Shown: positions 41,150 through 51,169 of the stretch, piece by piece
How the letters are laid out: the number at the start of each line of letters is the position of its first letter
Position numbering within the stretch: the first letter of the stretch is position 1
From: an uncultured Curtobacterium sp.
GTDB lineage: Bacteria; Actinomycetota; Actinomycetes; Actinomycetales; Microbacteriaceae
DNA: 64,000 nt
Reading direction: 5' to 3'
Assembly (NCBI GenBank): GCA_913778205.1
Contig: CAJYUW010000009.1
Coordinates: 1 to 64,000, forward strand
Position numbers and translations under genes: made by a program
The notes under the pieces: model-generated
Database searches by the model: none
Told to the model about the DNA's origin: nothing
Seen by the model: the letters and a program-made list of their open reading frames with translations, nothing else

Positions 41150-41880
41150 CGGGTCGCCTCCGCGTCCGCTCGGGCGTCGTCCGCGGCGCGCTCCGCCGCG
41201 TCGGCGACCTCGGCGGGGGTCGTCTCGCGGAGCTGCACGACCTGCTGGAGCACCTGCGCGAACGTGGCCGGGTCCTGCGCCCCGGAGACGCCGTACTTGC
41301 CGTCGATGACGAAGAACGGGACGCCGTTGATGCCGAACGCCTGCGCCTGTGCCTGGTCGGCGCGGACCGCGGCGAGCTGGGCATCGTCGCGGAGGGTCGC
41401 GAGCACCTCGTCGCGGTCGAGCCCGATCGACGCGCCGAGGTCGGCGAGCGACTCGTCCTGCCCGACGTGCTCGCCGCGTTCGAAGTACGCGGTGAACAGC
41501 CGCTCGACCATCTCGAGCTGCTTGCCGTGCTGCTTCGCGAGGTGGATGACCTGGTGCGCCTTGACCGTGTTGGTGTGGTGGAGCGCGTCGTAGTCGTAGT
41601 GGAGGCCGACCGTGGTGGCGATGTCGGCGACCTGGTCGATCATCTGCTGCGCCTGGGCGACCGGGAGGCCCTTGTGCTGGGAGAGGAACTCGGCCTCGGT
41701 GCCCTCGAAGTCGACCGGGGTGTCGGGGCTGAGCTCGAACGAGTGGTACTCGACCTCGACCGGACGAGCATCGGCCGAGTCGTGGAAGGCGGCCACGCCG
41801 GACTCGAACTTCCGCTTGCCGATGTAGCACCAGGGGCAGGCGATGTCCGACCAGACATCGACCTTCACAGAGTCAGTCAT
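41146..41880 (-). CDS. DsbA-family (FrnE-like) thiol oxidoreductase
   Basis: A 244-residue cytoplasmic thioredoxin-fold protein with the motif SDIACPWCYIGKRKFE (CPWC). It resembles FrnE/2-hydroxychromene-2-carboxylate isomerase-like DsbA proteins: EYHSFELSPDTP, a helical insertion, and GINGVPFFVIDGKYGVSGAQ with the cis-Pro. No signal peptide. The C-terminal 25 residues are Ala/Asp/Glu-rich. ATG at 41880. The small gene at 40979 is coupled downstream. Confidence 0.9.
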   Translation of the reverse strand: MTDSVKVDVWSDIACPWCYIGKRKFESGVAAFHDSADARPVEVEYHSFELSPDTPVDFEGTEAEFLSQHKGLPVAQAQQMIDQVADIATTVGLHYDYDALHHTNTVKAHQVIHLAKQHGKQLEMVERLFTAYFERGEHVGQDESLADLGASIGLDRDEVLATLRDDAQLAAVRADQAQAQAFGINGVPFFVIDGKYGVSGAQDPATFAQVLQQVVQLRETTPAEVADAAERAADDARADAEATR

Positions 41881-41917
41881 GCTGATGCCAACGCGGCTCC
41901 GTCGCGCCCATTCCCGC

Positions 41918-41979
41918 CGCACAACCAAAGTCACCCTGAACCGTGCGTTTGCGCGGTTCAGGGTGACTTTGGTTGTGCG
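41918..41979. repeat. Long perfect palindrome, copy B
   Basis: Two 25-bp perfect arms (41918-41942 and 41955-41979) around a 12-nt loop. The outer 17 bp are the same as in copy A (2869); inside, CCTGAACC replaces TCCGAAC with matching changes on the other arm. It lies 60 nt behind the glyS stop and ahead of the DsbA-like gene. No T-tract. Confidence 0.9.
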
Positions 41980-42039
41980 AAGCGCCCGGAACCGGGCGAC
42001 CCGCGAGAACGACGAGCGCAGCTGCGCCGACGCCGACCG

Positions 42040-43425
42040 CTACGCGCCGAGCAACCGCGCCGCGAGGTAGCCCTGCAGCTGGTCGAGCGAGACCCGCTCC
42101 TGGCTCATCGTGTCGCGCTCGCGCACCGTGACGGCCTTGTCGTCGAGGGTGTCGAAGTCGACCGTGATGCAGAACGGCGTGCCGATCTCGTCGTGGCGAC
42201 GGTACCGGCGACCGATCGCCCCGGCGTCGTCGAAGTCCACGTTCCAGTACTGGCGCAGGTCGTCGGCGAGTCCGCGGGCGACCGGGGAGAGCTGCTCGTT
42301 GCGGGACAGCGGCAGCACCGCGGCCTTGACCGGGGCCAGGCGCGGGTCGAGCCGCAGGACCGTGCGCTTGTCGACGCCGCCCTTCGCGTTCGGGGCCTCG
42401 TCCTCGTGGTAGGCGTCGATGAGGAACGCCATGAGGGCACGGGTGAGGCCGAACGACGGCTCGATGACGTACGGCACGTACTTCTCGTTCGCCGCCTGGT
42501 CGAAGTACTTGAGGTCCTTGCCCGACGCCTCGATGTGGTTCGTCAGGTCGAAGTCGGTGCGGTTCGCGACGCCCATGAGCTCGCCCCACTCGGAGCCCTG
42601 GAAGCCGAAGCGGTACTCGATGTCGGCGGTGGCGTCGGAGTAGTGCGCCCGCTCGCCGTCCGGCACGTCGAAGCGGCGGAGGTTCTCGGGGTCGATGCCG
42701 AGGTCGGTGTAGAACGCCACCGAGTCCGCGATCCACTGCTCGTAGTGCTCCCCCGCGATCGCCGGCGGCACGAAGTACTCGATCTCCATCTGCTCGAACT
42801 CGCGCGTGCGGAAGATGAAGTTGCCGGGCGTGATCTCGTTGCGGAACGCCTTGCCGACCTGGCCGATGCCGAACGGGGGCTTCATGCGGCTCGTCGTCAC
42901 GACCTGCGCGAAGTCGACGAAGATGCCCTGCGCGGTCTCTGGGCGGAGGAAGTTCAGGCCCTCCTCGGACTCGACCGGGCCGAGGTAGGTCTTGAGCATG
43001 CCGGAGAACTCGCGCGGCTCGGTCCACTGGCCGCGGGTGCCGCAGTTGGAGCAGGCGATCTCGGCCATGCCGCCCTCGGGCTGTCGGCCCTTCTTCGCGA
43101 CGAACGCCTCGATCAGGTGGTCCTCGCGGAAGCGGTGGTGGCAGTGCAGGCACTCGACGAGCGGGTCGGTGAAGGTGGCGACGTGACCTGAGGCCTCCCA
43201 CACCTTGCGCGGCAGGATGACGGCGGAGTCGAGGCCCACCATGTCACCGCGGCCGCGGACGAACCGCTGCCACCACTGGCGCTTGATGTTCTCCTTGAGC
43301 TCGACGCCGAGGGGCCCGTAGTCCCACGCGGACCGGGATCCGCCGTAGATCTCACCCGACTGGAACACGAAGCCGCGGCCCTTGGCCAGGGCGATGACGC
43401 TGTCGAGACGGGAGGGCTGTGCCAA
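42040..43425 (-). CDS. glyS: Glycine--tRNA ligase, dimeric type
   Basis: A 461-residue class II synthetase of the single-chain type. It has [20 protein letters not shown] at the start, a zinc-binding insert (CLHCHHRF and ACSNCGTRG), motif 2 around [19 protein letters not shown] and the C-terminal anticodon-binding domain ([10 protein letters not shown]). The start is a TTG at 43425 with GGAG upstream. It stands alone between the aminotransferase and the palindrome. Confidence 0.95.
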   Translation of the reverse strand: MAQPSRLDSVIALAKGRGFVFQSGEIYGGSRSAWDYGPLGVELKENIKRQWWQRFVRGRGDMVGLDSAVILPRKVWEASGHVATFTDPLVECLHCHHRFREDHLIEAFVAKKGRQPEGGMAEIACSNCGTRGQWTEPREFSGMLKTYLGPVESEEGLNFLRPETAQGIFVDFAQVVTTSRMKPPFGIGQVGKAFRNEITPGNFIFRTREFEQMEIEYFVPPAIAGEHYEQWIADSVAFYTDLGIDPENLRRFDVPDGERAHYSDATADIEYRFGFQGSEWGELMGVANRTDFDLTNHIEASGKDLKYFDQAANEKYVPYVIEPSFGLTRALMAFLIDAYHEDEAPNAKGGVDKRTVLRLDPRLAPVKAAVLPLSRNEQLSPVARGLADDLRQYWNVDFDDAGAIGRRYRRHDEIGTPFCITVDFDTLDDKAVTVRERDTMSQERVSLDQLQGYLAARLLGA

Positions 43426-43539
43426 GAGGAGCTCCAGGGTTCGCCGGACTGGGTGCCCGGTGCGGAAACGTACCCGGCAAGCGTACCGGCCCCGCGGCCG
43501 TCGGCGGACGGGAGGCGCGGTGACCGTGGACGAGCCAGC

Positions 43540-44589
43540 TCACCCCACAGGTCTGAAGCCGGCGAGCGTCCTGAGGACGTCGGCGACGCGGGTCACGTCG
43601 TCGTCGTCGTTCCAGAGGTGGAACGCCAGGCGGAGCCGTCCGGCGCGGCCGCTCGCGGTGACGCCCGCGTCCGTCAGCGCCCGGAGCGCCGAGCCGTCCT
43701 CGTCCGGGAACGTCGTGATCGCCTGCCCGCTCCGCGGCGACCCGAGCGCGTCCGCGAGCCGGTCCGCGAGACCGGTGGCGTGCCTCCAGGCCGATGCCGT
43801 GTCGACGACCGCGAGGTGCCGCAGCGCGGCGACCGCCCCTGGCCAGGCCTGCCACGCCGGTGACACGTCGAACCGGCGCGCGTCGTCGGCGAGCCGCATC
43901 GTCGGGCCGTAGCACGACGACCACACGTCGGCGCCCGCGTACCAGCCGGCCTGCACGGGCCGGAGCCGCTCGAGCGCCACGTCGGAGAACGTCGCGAAGG
44001 CCACCCCGCGCGGCGCGCACAACCACTTGTAGGCGTGCGTGACCGTCACGTCGAACGGCGAGGCGTCCACGGGGAGCACCCCGGCGGCCTGCGTCAGGTC
44101 GCACAGGGTGAGCGCCCCGACGGCCCGGGCTGCGGCGACGACCGGCTCCGGGTCGGTGACCACGCCGCTCGACGACTGCACCGCGGACCACGCCACCATC
44201 GCGGTGCCGGGCCGCACCTCGTCGGCGAGCCGGTCGAGCGGGACGCTCCGGACCCGGACGCCCCGGTGTGCCTGGGCGTGGAACGGGAACACGACCGAGC
44301 TGAAGTCACCGTCGGGGACGACCACCTCGGCACCGTCGGGCAGCGCCGCGGCGGCGACCGCGACCATCGCCGAGGTCTGTGAGCCCGTGGCCACGCGGGA
44401 CGGGTCGACGCCGACGATGCGGGCGAAGAGCGCGCGACCCTCTTCGACGAGGGCGCCGTACGCCACCGGCGACGACGCTGCGCGGCCCCACTCGTCGAGG
44501 TCGGCGCGCATCGCGGCGAGGGTGCCGTGCGTGGGCAGGCCCGCCGTGCACGCCGCGAGGTAGCCGGAGCCGTCGACGAAGGAGTCCAT
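43540..44589 (-). CDS. Aminotransferase class V (cysteine desulfurase-like)
   Basis: A 349-residue PLP enzyme of fold type I. Lys binding PLP lies in VTHAYKWLCAPRG, and a ligand Asp in LTLCDLTQAAGV. The N-terminus MDSFVDGSGYLAACTAGLP fits the family. Related proteins include cysteine desulfurase-like and kynureninase-like enzymes; the true substrate is unknown. ATG at 44589 was preferred to the GTG at 44607. The divergent LysR gene probably controls it. Confidence 0.87.
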   Translation of the reverse strand: MDSFVDGSGYLAACTAGLPTHGTLAAMRADLDEWGRAASSPVAYGALVEEGRALFARIVGVDPSRVATGSQTSAMVAVAAAALPDGAEVVVPDGDFSSVVFPFHAQAHRGVRVRSVPLDRLADEVRPGTAMVAWSAVQSSSGVVTDPEPVVAAARAVGALTLCDLTQAAGVLPVDASPFDVTVTHAYKWLCAPRGVAFATFSDVALERLRPVQAGWYAGADVWSSCYGPTMRLADDARRFDVSPAWQAWPGAVAALRHLAVVDTASAWRHATGLADRLADALGSPRSGQAITTFPDEDGSALRALTDAGVTASGRAGRLRLAFHLWNDDDDVTRVADVLRTLAGFRPVG

Positions 44590-44647
44590 GCCGCAACGGT
44601 CGCGCACGCCGGCCCATCACACCAGGGCAGCTTTCTTGTCGGGCCCA

Positions 44648-44653
44648 TAACAT
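44648..44653 (+). promoter_or_regulatory. -10 hexamer TAACAT of the leaderless LysR-gene promoter
   Basis: TAACAT followed by 6 nt and the GTG at 44660. The surrounding CATAACATG contains a small dyad, a place where a LysR protein might act on both divergent genes. Confidence 0.6.
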
Positions 44654-44659
44654 GACGTT

Positions 44660-45634
44660 GTGGACGACCTCGATCCCCAGCTCCTGCGGGTGCTCCGCGC
44701 GGTCCGCGACGCCGGCTCGATCAGTCGCGCCGCGGCCGCGCTCGGGTACAGCCAGCCGGCCGTGAGCCAACTGCTCGCCCGCGCCGAACGACGACTCGGA
44801 CAGGACCTCGTGCTCCGGAACGCCCGCGGGGTCACGCTCACCGAGGCCGGTCGGGTGCTCGCCGAGCACGCCCTGTCCGTGGAGGCCGCGCTGACCGCTG
44901 CGCGCGAGGACCTCGCGGCGGTCGGCGGCCTCGCCCGTGGCCGCGTCCGGATCGCCGGGTTCCCGAGCGCGTCGTCGACGCTCGTGCCGTCGGTGCTGGC
45001 GACCATGGCGCGGGTCGCGCCCGGCGTGACAACCTCATACGTCGAGGCGGAACCGCCCGAGGCGATCGACCTCCTCCGGCGCGACGAGGTCGACGTCGCC
45101 GTGACCTTCACGTACGTCGGCGACGAAGTGGCGCCGGACCCGACGCTGGTCTCCCGCGCACTGGGGCGTGACCCGCTCAGGCTGGTCCGGCCGGGAGGCA
45201 CGAGGGACCCCGGTCCGTCGGCTGCGGTCGGCCGACCGGTCGCCCTGGGCGGGGACCGCGCCGGGACGGCGAGCGCGGCTGACGCGGTCGTGGACCTCGC
45301 CTCGCTGCGCGACGCGCGGTGGATCGGCGGTTGCCCGCGCTGTCGGGGGCACCTGCTCGCCTCGTGCGCGACGGCGGGGTTCACGCCCCGCATCGTGCTC
45401 GAGACGGACAACGCTGCCGCGGTCGTGGGGCTCGTCGCCGCGGATCTCGGGGTGGCGCTGCTCCCCCGGCTGGCGCTCGCGAGCACCGTCATCCCGCCGA
45501 CGGTCGCGGTCGAACGGGTCGACGACGAACTCGCGCGACGTGTCGAGGTCGTCGTCGCCCGCGGGGCGGATCGTGTCCCGAGCATCCGGGCCGCCCTCGA
45601 CGCGGTCGTCGGAGCGGCGGCGCAGCTGGGCTGA
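44660..45634 (+). CDS. LysR-family transcriptional regulator
   Basis: A 324-residue regulator. The winged helix-turn-helix at residues 1-60 reads GSISRAAAALGYSQPAVSQL, followed by the effector domain (RIAGFPSASSTLVPSVLATM, AAVVGLVAADLGVALLPRL). It carries GGCPRCRGHLLASC, a Cys-rich insert that might sense oxidation or bind metal. It is divergent from the aminotransferase gene, the usual arrangement for a LysR target. The GTG at 44660 starts a leaderless transcript. Confidence 0.92.
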   Translation: MDDLDPQLLRVLRAVRDAGSISRAAAALGYSQPAVSQLLARAERRLGQDLVLRNARGVTLTEAGRVLAEHALSVEAALTAAREDLAAVGGLARGRVRIAGFPSASSTLVPSVLATMARVAPGVTTSYVEAEPPEAIDLLRRDEVDVAVTFTYVGDEVAPDPTLVSRALGRDPLRLVRPGGTRDPGPSAAVGRPVALGGDRAGTASAADAVVDLASLRDARWIGGCPRCRGHLLASCATAGFTPRIVLETDNAAAVVGLVAADLGVALLPRLALASTVIPPTVAVERVDDELARRVEVVVARGADRVPSIRAALDAVVGAAAQLG

Positions 45635-45720
45635 CGTCGGGAGCGCATCTCGACCGCGAGTGCTTCGAGCGTGATCGTCGCGACTTCCGTCGCACGCCGT
45701 CGACGGGGCACGGCTCACCC

Positions 45721-45772
45721 GTTGGTCGCAGGACATGCCGCGCGCGCAACGAGCTGGTCGCACGAGACGTCG
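45721..45772. repeat. Diverged copy of the 35605 dispersed repeat
   Basis: GTTGGTCGCAGGACATGCCG (45721-45740) matches 35601-35620 at 18 of 20 bases, and GGTCGCACGA recurs near 45756 as at 35636. Intergenic, between the LysR gene and uppS. Confidence 0.65.
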
Positions 45773-45833
45773 TCGACCGCCCCGTGCGGCGACACGGGGC
45801 GCGACCAGCGCGGGCCGGACCGGGACCCGGTCG

Positions 45834-45873
45834 GACGGGAGGCGCGGGGCGGCGCCGCCACGGGCCTCCCGTC
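45834..45873 (-). terminator. Palindrome at the end of uppS
   Basis: GACGGGAGGC (45834-45843) pairs with GCCTCCCGTC (45864-45873); the inside holds GGCGGCGCCGCC, another palindrome. It touches the uppS stop at 45872-45874. The 32-nt core is nearly the same as that at 49689-49732. Confidence 0.7.
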
Positions 45874-46669
45874 AGGCGGTGGGCGCGTCCACCGCACCGC
45901 CGTAGCGGCGGTCGCGGCGCGCGTACTCCTCGATCGCTCCCCAGAGGTCGGTGCGGCGGAAGTCCGGCCAGAGGCGGTCGAGGAAGACCATCTCGGCGTA
46001 CGCGGACTGCCACAGCATGAAGTTCGACGTGCGCTGCTCGCCGGAGCTCCGGAGGAACAGGTCGACGTCGGGCAACTCGGGCACGTAGAGCCGCTTCGCG
46101 AGGGCCTTCTCGGTGACCTGGCTCGGCTTCATGCGACCGGCCGCGACGTCCTCGGCCATGCCCCGGACCGCGTCCACGATCTCGTTGCGACCGCCGTAGT
46201 TGACGCACATCGTGAGGGTGCAGACGTCGTTCGCCGCGGTCATCCGCTCCGCGGTCTGCAGCTCGTCGACGACGCTCCGCCACAGACGGGGCCGACGCCC
46301 GGCCCACCGCACCCGGACGCCCCAGGCGTGGAGCTGGTCGCGACGTCGGTGGATGACCTCGCGGTTGAAGCCCATGAGGAAGCGGACCTCGTCGGGCGAC
46401 CGCTTCCAGTTCTCGGTCGAGAACGCGTACGCCGACACGTGCTTGACGCCGATCTGGATCGCACCCGCGACGACGTCGAGGAGCGAGGCCTCGCCGGCCT
46501 TGTGGCCCTCGACCCGGGTGAGGCCGCGCTGGTTCGCCCACCGACCGTTGCCGTCCATGACGATCGCCACGTGCTCCGGGACGAACTGCGCGGGGATCGC
46601 CGGCGGCTGCTGTCCGGTCCAGTCGACGGGACGCAGCGGCTCGGACTCGGCGTACCGGCGTGGGCTCAT
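45872..46669 (-). CDS. uppS: Isoprenyl (undecaprenyl-type) diphosphate synthase
   Basis: A 265-residue cis-prenyltransferase that builds long-chain prenyl diphosphates for cell-wall lipid carriers. It has [17 protein letters not shown] with the essential Asp, [15 protein letters not shown], and the C-terminal [18 protein letters not shown] with the Arg and Ser of the diphosphate site. Chain length (Z-farnesyl or decaprenyl) cannot be read from it. ATG at 46669 overlaps the recO stop (ATGA). Confidence 0.94.
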   Translation of the reverse strand: MSPRRYAESEPLRPVDWTGQQPPAIPAQFVPEHVAIVMDGNGRWANQRGLTRVEGHKAGEASLLDVVAGAIQIGVKHVSAYAFSTENWKRSPDEVRFLMGFNREVIHRRRDQLHAWGVRVRWAGRRPRLWRSVVDELQTAERMTAANDVCTLTMCVNYGGRNEIVDAVRGMAEDVAAGRMKPSQVTEKALAKRLYVPELPDVDLFLRSSGEQRTSNFMLWQSAYAEMVFLDRLWPDFRRTDLWGAIEEYARRDRRYGGAVDAPTA

Positions 46670-47505
46670 GCGGGGGTTCCTTCGGCGTCGGCGGCGGTCG
46701 GGATCGGCACCGCGGGGGTCGGGGTCGCGGTCACCGCTGCCGGCACCCCGCCCGGGGTCGGCGCGACCGGGGCCGGCAGCTCGGTGCGGTCGACGTGCGG
46801 CAGCGACCGGAGCGATCGTTCCAGGTGCCACTGCGCGTACGCGGCGACCACGCCGGACGCCCGCGAACGCGTCCGCTCGTCGGCGGCGTCGACCGTGGCC
46901 CAGTCCCCCGCGAGGAGGGACCCGAGCAGCGCGAGCGTCACCGGGTCGAGCCGCGGGGTGCCGGGCGGTGCGGCGTGGTCCGCGACGACCCCGCCGAGCT
47001 GCACGACGAAGGCCGAGTGCGGTCCGGGCTCCCCCGTCACCGCACAGTCGCCGAACGACGGCGCCCAGCCCGCGATGCTCATCGCCCGCAGCAGGTAGGA
47101 GTCGAGCGTCGCCGCCGCCACGTGCTCGCCGCGGGCCAACGACCGGAGGGCACCGACGAGCAGGAGGTACTGCTGGAGTCCGGCGTCGGCCTCGCTCAGG
47201 CGGTCGGCGGTCTCGACCATCGCGCTCGCGGCCGTGTAAGCGCCGTAGTCCGCCACGATCTGGGCGCCGTACGAGCCGAGGGACTCCGCCTGGGTCACGA
47301 TGTCGAGGGAGCGGCCCTCGTAGAACTGGGCGTCGACCACCATGAACGGTTCGAGGCGGCTGCCGAACTTCGACGCGGTGCGCCGGACGCCCTTCGCGAC
47401 CGCGCGGATCTTGCCGTGCTGCCGGCTGAGCATGGTGACGATGCGGTCGGCCTCACCGAGCTTGTGGGTGCGCAACACGACGCACTCGTCCCGGTACAGC
47501 GGCAT
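46666..47505 (-). CDS. recO: DNA repair protein RecO
   Basis: A 279-residue recombination mediator that loads RecA with RecR. The N-terminal OB fold begins [20 protein letters not shown] and contains [18 protein letters not shown]; the helical part includes [17 protein letters not shown]. The C-terminus is extended by a Pro/Ala/Thr-rich tail of about 40 residues. The zinc-finger Cys of some RecO proteins are absent. ATG at 47505 stands 6 nt behind GATACT, a weak -10. Confidence 0.9.
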   Translation of the reverse strand: MPLYRDECVVLRTHKLGEADRIVTMLSRQHGKIRAVAKGVRRTASKFGSRLEPFMVVDAQFYEGRSLDIVTQAESLGSYGAQIVADYGAYTAASAMVETADRLSEADAGLQQYLLLVGALRSLARGEHVAAATLDSYLLRAMSIAGWAPSFGDCAVTGEPGPHSAFVVQLGGVVADHAAPPGTPRLDPVTLALLGSLLAGDWATVDAADERTRSRASGVVAAYAQWHLERSLRSLPHVDRTELPAPVAPTPGGVPAAVTATPTPAVPIPTAADAEGTPA

Positions 47506-47511
47506 GGTCCC

Positions 47512-47517
47512 AGTATC
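47512..47517 (-). promoter_or_regulatory. Weak -10 hexamer GATACT before recO
   Basis: On the minus strand GATACT is followed by 6 nt and the ATG at 47505. The second and last bases fit TANNNT; the first does not. Confidence 0.35.
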
Positions 47518-47625
47518 CCCCGCCCCGCCGACAGCCAGCGTCCGTGCCGTCGTCCGGACCGGCGGGCGGCGGGGCGGCGTGCGCGGCGCGGCGCGGCGCA
47601 CGGGAGGCGCGGGGCGGCGCGAGCG

Positions 47626-47710
47626 AGGTGCGGCGCCGCCAGCACGCACGAGCGGCGCGGCCGGCGTCCGGCAGCAGGTGCGGCGCCGCCAGCACGCGCG
47701 AGCGGCGCGG
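47626..47710. repeat. 35-bp direct repeat in the leuA-recO gap
   Basis: AGGTGCGGCGCCGCCAGCAC followed by a 15-bp end occurs at 47626-47660 and 47676-47710 with a single change (A or G). Each copy holds the palindromic GGCGCC. The second copy runs into the leuA terminator. Confidence 0.9.
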
Positions 47711-47734
47711 TGCGGGTCCGACCCGCACCGCGCC
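47704..47734 (-). terminator. Perfect hairpin behind leuA
   Basis: GGCGCGGTGCGGGTC (47704-47718) and its complement (47720-47734) form a 31-nt palindrome 24 nt beyond the leuA stop. In RNA the loop would be about 5 nt and the stem 13 pairs. No T-tract. Confidence 0.7.
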
Positions 47735-47758
47735 TCCCGGCGGTGATCCCGACGACCG

Positions 47759-49564
<1,806 letters not shown>

Positions 49565-49581
49565 TCAGGCCACGACGGACT

Positions 49582-49620
49582 CCGCGACGAGGTGGGCCGT
49601 TGTGTCAGGCCTCGTCGCGG
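49582..49620 (-). promoter_or_regulatory. Attenuator hairpin in the leuA leader RNA
   Basis: CCGCGACGAGG (complement of 49610-49620) pairs with CCTCGTCGCGG (complement of 49582-49592), a perfect 11-bp stem with 17-nt loop. The 5' arm overlaps the last codons of the leader peptide, so the ribosome position decides whether it forms. The word GGCCTGACACA occurs twice (just after the leader stop and again about 40 nt further), and CGTCGT/ACGACG can form another stem below it, so alternative folds exist. Which fold terminates cannot be settled by eye. Confidence 0.65.
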
Positions 49621-49649
49621 CAGCGAAGGAGGAGGAGTGCCGAGTACAT
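49605..49649 (-). CDS. Leader peptide of the leuA attenuator
   Basis: A 14-residue peptide, MYSALLLLRCRDEA, with four consecutive Leu codons (CTC, CTC, CTC, CTT). It starts 7 nt behind TACGGT, so it is read from a leaderless transcript, and lies 70 nt before leuA. When leucyl-tRNA is scarce, ribosomes stall on the Leu run and change the folding of the following RNA. Leu-rich leaders before leuA are known from comparative work in actinobacteria; this one is identified directly from the sequence. Confidence 0.85.
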   Translation of the reverse strand: MYSALLLLRCRDEA

Positions 49650-49656
49650 CGGGACC

Positions 49657-49687
49657 ACCGTAGCACTGGTGTACCAACCATGTGCAA
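49657..49687 (-). promoter_or_regulatory. Promoter of the leuA leader transcript
   Basis: On the minus strand TACGGT (49662-49657) is 7 nt before the leader ATG at 49649. TTGCAC (49687-49682) lies 19 nt upstream, a rather long spacing. Confidence 0.6.
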
Positions 49688-49688
49688 G

Positions 49689-49732
49689 CGGTCTGGAGGC
49701 ACGGGACGGCGCCGCCACGAGCCTCCAGACCG
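49689..49732 (-). terminator. Palindrome between the ABC permease gene and the leuA promoter
   Basis: CGGTCTGGAGGC (49689-49700) pairs with GCCTCCAGACCG (49721-49732); the inside again holds CGGCGCCGCC. The core differs from that at 45834 by only a few changes, which keep the outer pairing. It lies 33 nt behind the stop of the FtsX-like gene and beside the leuA -35 region. Confidence 0.75.
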
Positions 49733-49765
49733 TCGCGCGGTCGCGACCGGGTCCTCCGGCCCGGC

Positions 49766-51169
49766 TCACTCCACGGCGAGCGCCTCGGTCGGCGGCACGC
49801 GCATCGCGCGCCGCACCGGCGCGATCGTCGCGACGACCGCGAGGACGAGCGCACCGACGACCACGACGCCGAGCGTCAGCGGGGGCAGCACGGGCGTGAC
49901 GACGGTGCCGAGTGTGCCGAGCAGGGTCTGACCGCCGACCCACCCGTACACGGTGCCGAGCACGAGCCCGGTGACGACGGCTGCGACGACCATCTGCACC
50001 GCCTCGGTGACGATCATCCGACGGACCTGGGAACCAGTGAGCCCGAGGACCCGCAGGAGCCCGAGCTCGCGCCGACGCTGGAGCACGCTCAACGCGAGCG
50101 CGTTCACGACCCCGACGGCGGCGATCACGGCGGAGAAGCCGACGATGACGCTCACCACCGCGCCCAGCCGCACGAAGAAGTCCCGCTGCGCCTCCACCAT
50201 CGCCGGCGTCGCACCCGGCTGTCCGGACACGACGGTCTCGAGGGTGTGCTGCATGATCCCGAGTGCCACCGCGAACGTCACGAGCAGCGTCACGCCGATC
50301 ACGAGCCCGATCGTGGCGCGCGACGAACGTCCGGGGGCGCGCATCGCGTTGCGGCCCGCGAGCAGGACGACGGTGTCCTGCGCACCGATGCGCCCCATGA
50401 GCCGGAGCACCGGCGGCATGACGATGGTCGCGCCCAAGGCGACGCCGGCGAAGGACACGAACCCGCCGAGCGCGGCGGGCAGCACCGCCATCGGCGACAC
50501 GGCGCTCGCTGCCAGCCCGATCGCCATCAGGCCACCGCCGAGGACCATGAGCACGACCGACCAGACGATGCGTGCCCGGCCGGAGCGGACGTCGTCGTGA
50601 CTCGGTTCCACGCTCGACGACAGCGCCTCGAGCGAGGTGACGGTGAGGACGCGGCGCGACCCGACCGCGAACGCGCCCCACGTGGCGAGGACGACGGCGG
50701 CGACCGGCAGCACGAGCTCCCACGGCACGAGCGTGTACTCCGTGTCCGGCAGGAACCCGTTGCCCCGCAGGACGAGCACGAACGCCGCGCTCAGACCGGT
50801 GCCGACGACGGCCCCGAGCAGGCCACCGACGATGCCGACGAGCAGGCCTGCCCTGGCGATCCGTGCCCGCAGCGTCGCGCCCGTCGCCCCGACGAGCCGT
50901 TGCAGCGCGATCACCCGGGTCTGCCCGGCGATGAGCGTGGCACACGTGTTGGCGGTGACGATCGCACCGACGTAGAGCGCGATGCCGAGGAACAGCCACC
51001 CGATCACCGAGAGGATCGCCCTGACTGAGCCGATGCCGTCGAGCCCGGTGGTGGCGAGCGCCTCGGACACGATGCCCGGCGCGATCACGAGCGCGGAGCC
51101 GAACGTGGTGCCGAGCGCGGCGACGAGGATCGTCGGACGGAACTCCCGCAGCGAGGTCAGGGCGTTCAT
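49766..51169 (-). CDS. FtsX-like ABC transporter permease
   Basis: A 467-residue membrane protein with two FtsX-type halves. The first has helices near 15-40, 65-85 and 105-130 and an extracytoplasmic stretch; the second has VVSVIVGFSAVIAAVGVVNAL, the LQRRRELGLLRVLGLTGSQV cytosolic motif and two last helices. It resembles exporters of the MacB/LolE/antimicrobial-peptide type. ATG overlaps the ATPase stop (ATGA). The neighbouring two-component system suggests envelope stress or peptide resistance. Confidence 0.89.
   Translation of the reverse strand: MNALTSLREFRPTILVAALGTTFGSALVIAPGIVSEALATTGLDGIGSVRAILSVIGWLFLGIALYVGAIVTANTCATLIAGQTRVIALQRLVGATGATLRARIARAGLLVGIVGGLLGAVVGTGLSAAFVLVLRGNGFLPDTEYTLVPWELVLPVAAVVLATWGAFAVGSRRVLTVTSLEALSSSVEPSHDDVRSGRARIVWSVVLMVLGGGLMAIGLAASAVSPMAVLPAALGGFVSFAGVALGATIVMPPVLRLMGRIGAQDTVVLLAGRNAMRAPGRSSRATIGLVIGVTLLVTFAVALGIMQHTLETVVSGQPGATPAMVEAQRDFFVRLGAVVSVIVGFSAVIAAVGVVNALALSVLQRRRELGLLRVLGLTGSQVRRMIVTEAVQMVVAAVVTGLVLGTVYGWVGGQTLLGTLGTVVTPVLPPLTLGVVVVGALVLAVVATIAPVRRAMRVPPTEALAVE

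Noticed and set aside
4322..45210. GGGAGGCACG words inside genes (near 4327 and 45193) as palindrome-family members
   Set aside because: They have no complementary arm nearby and are part of normal coding sequence.
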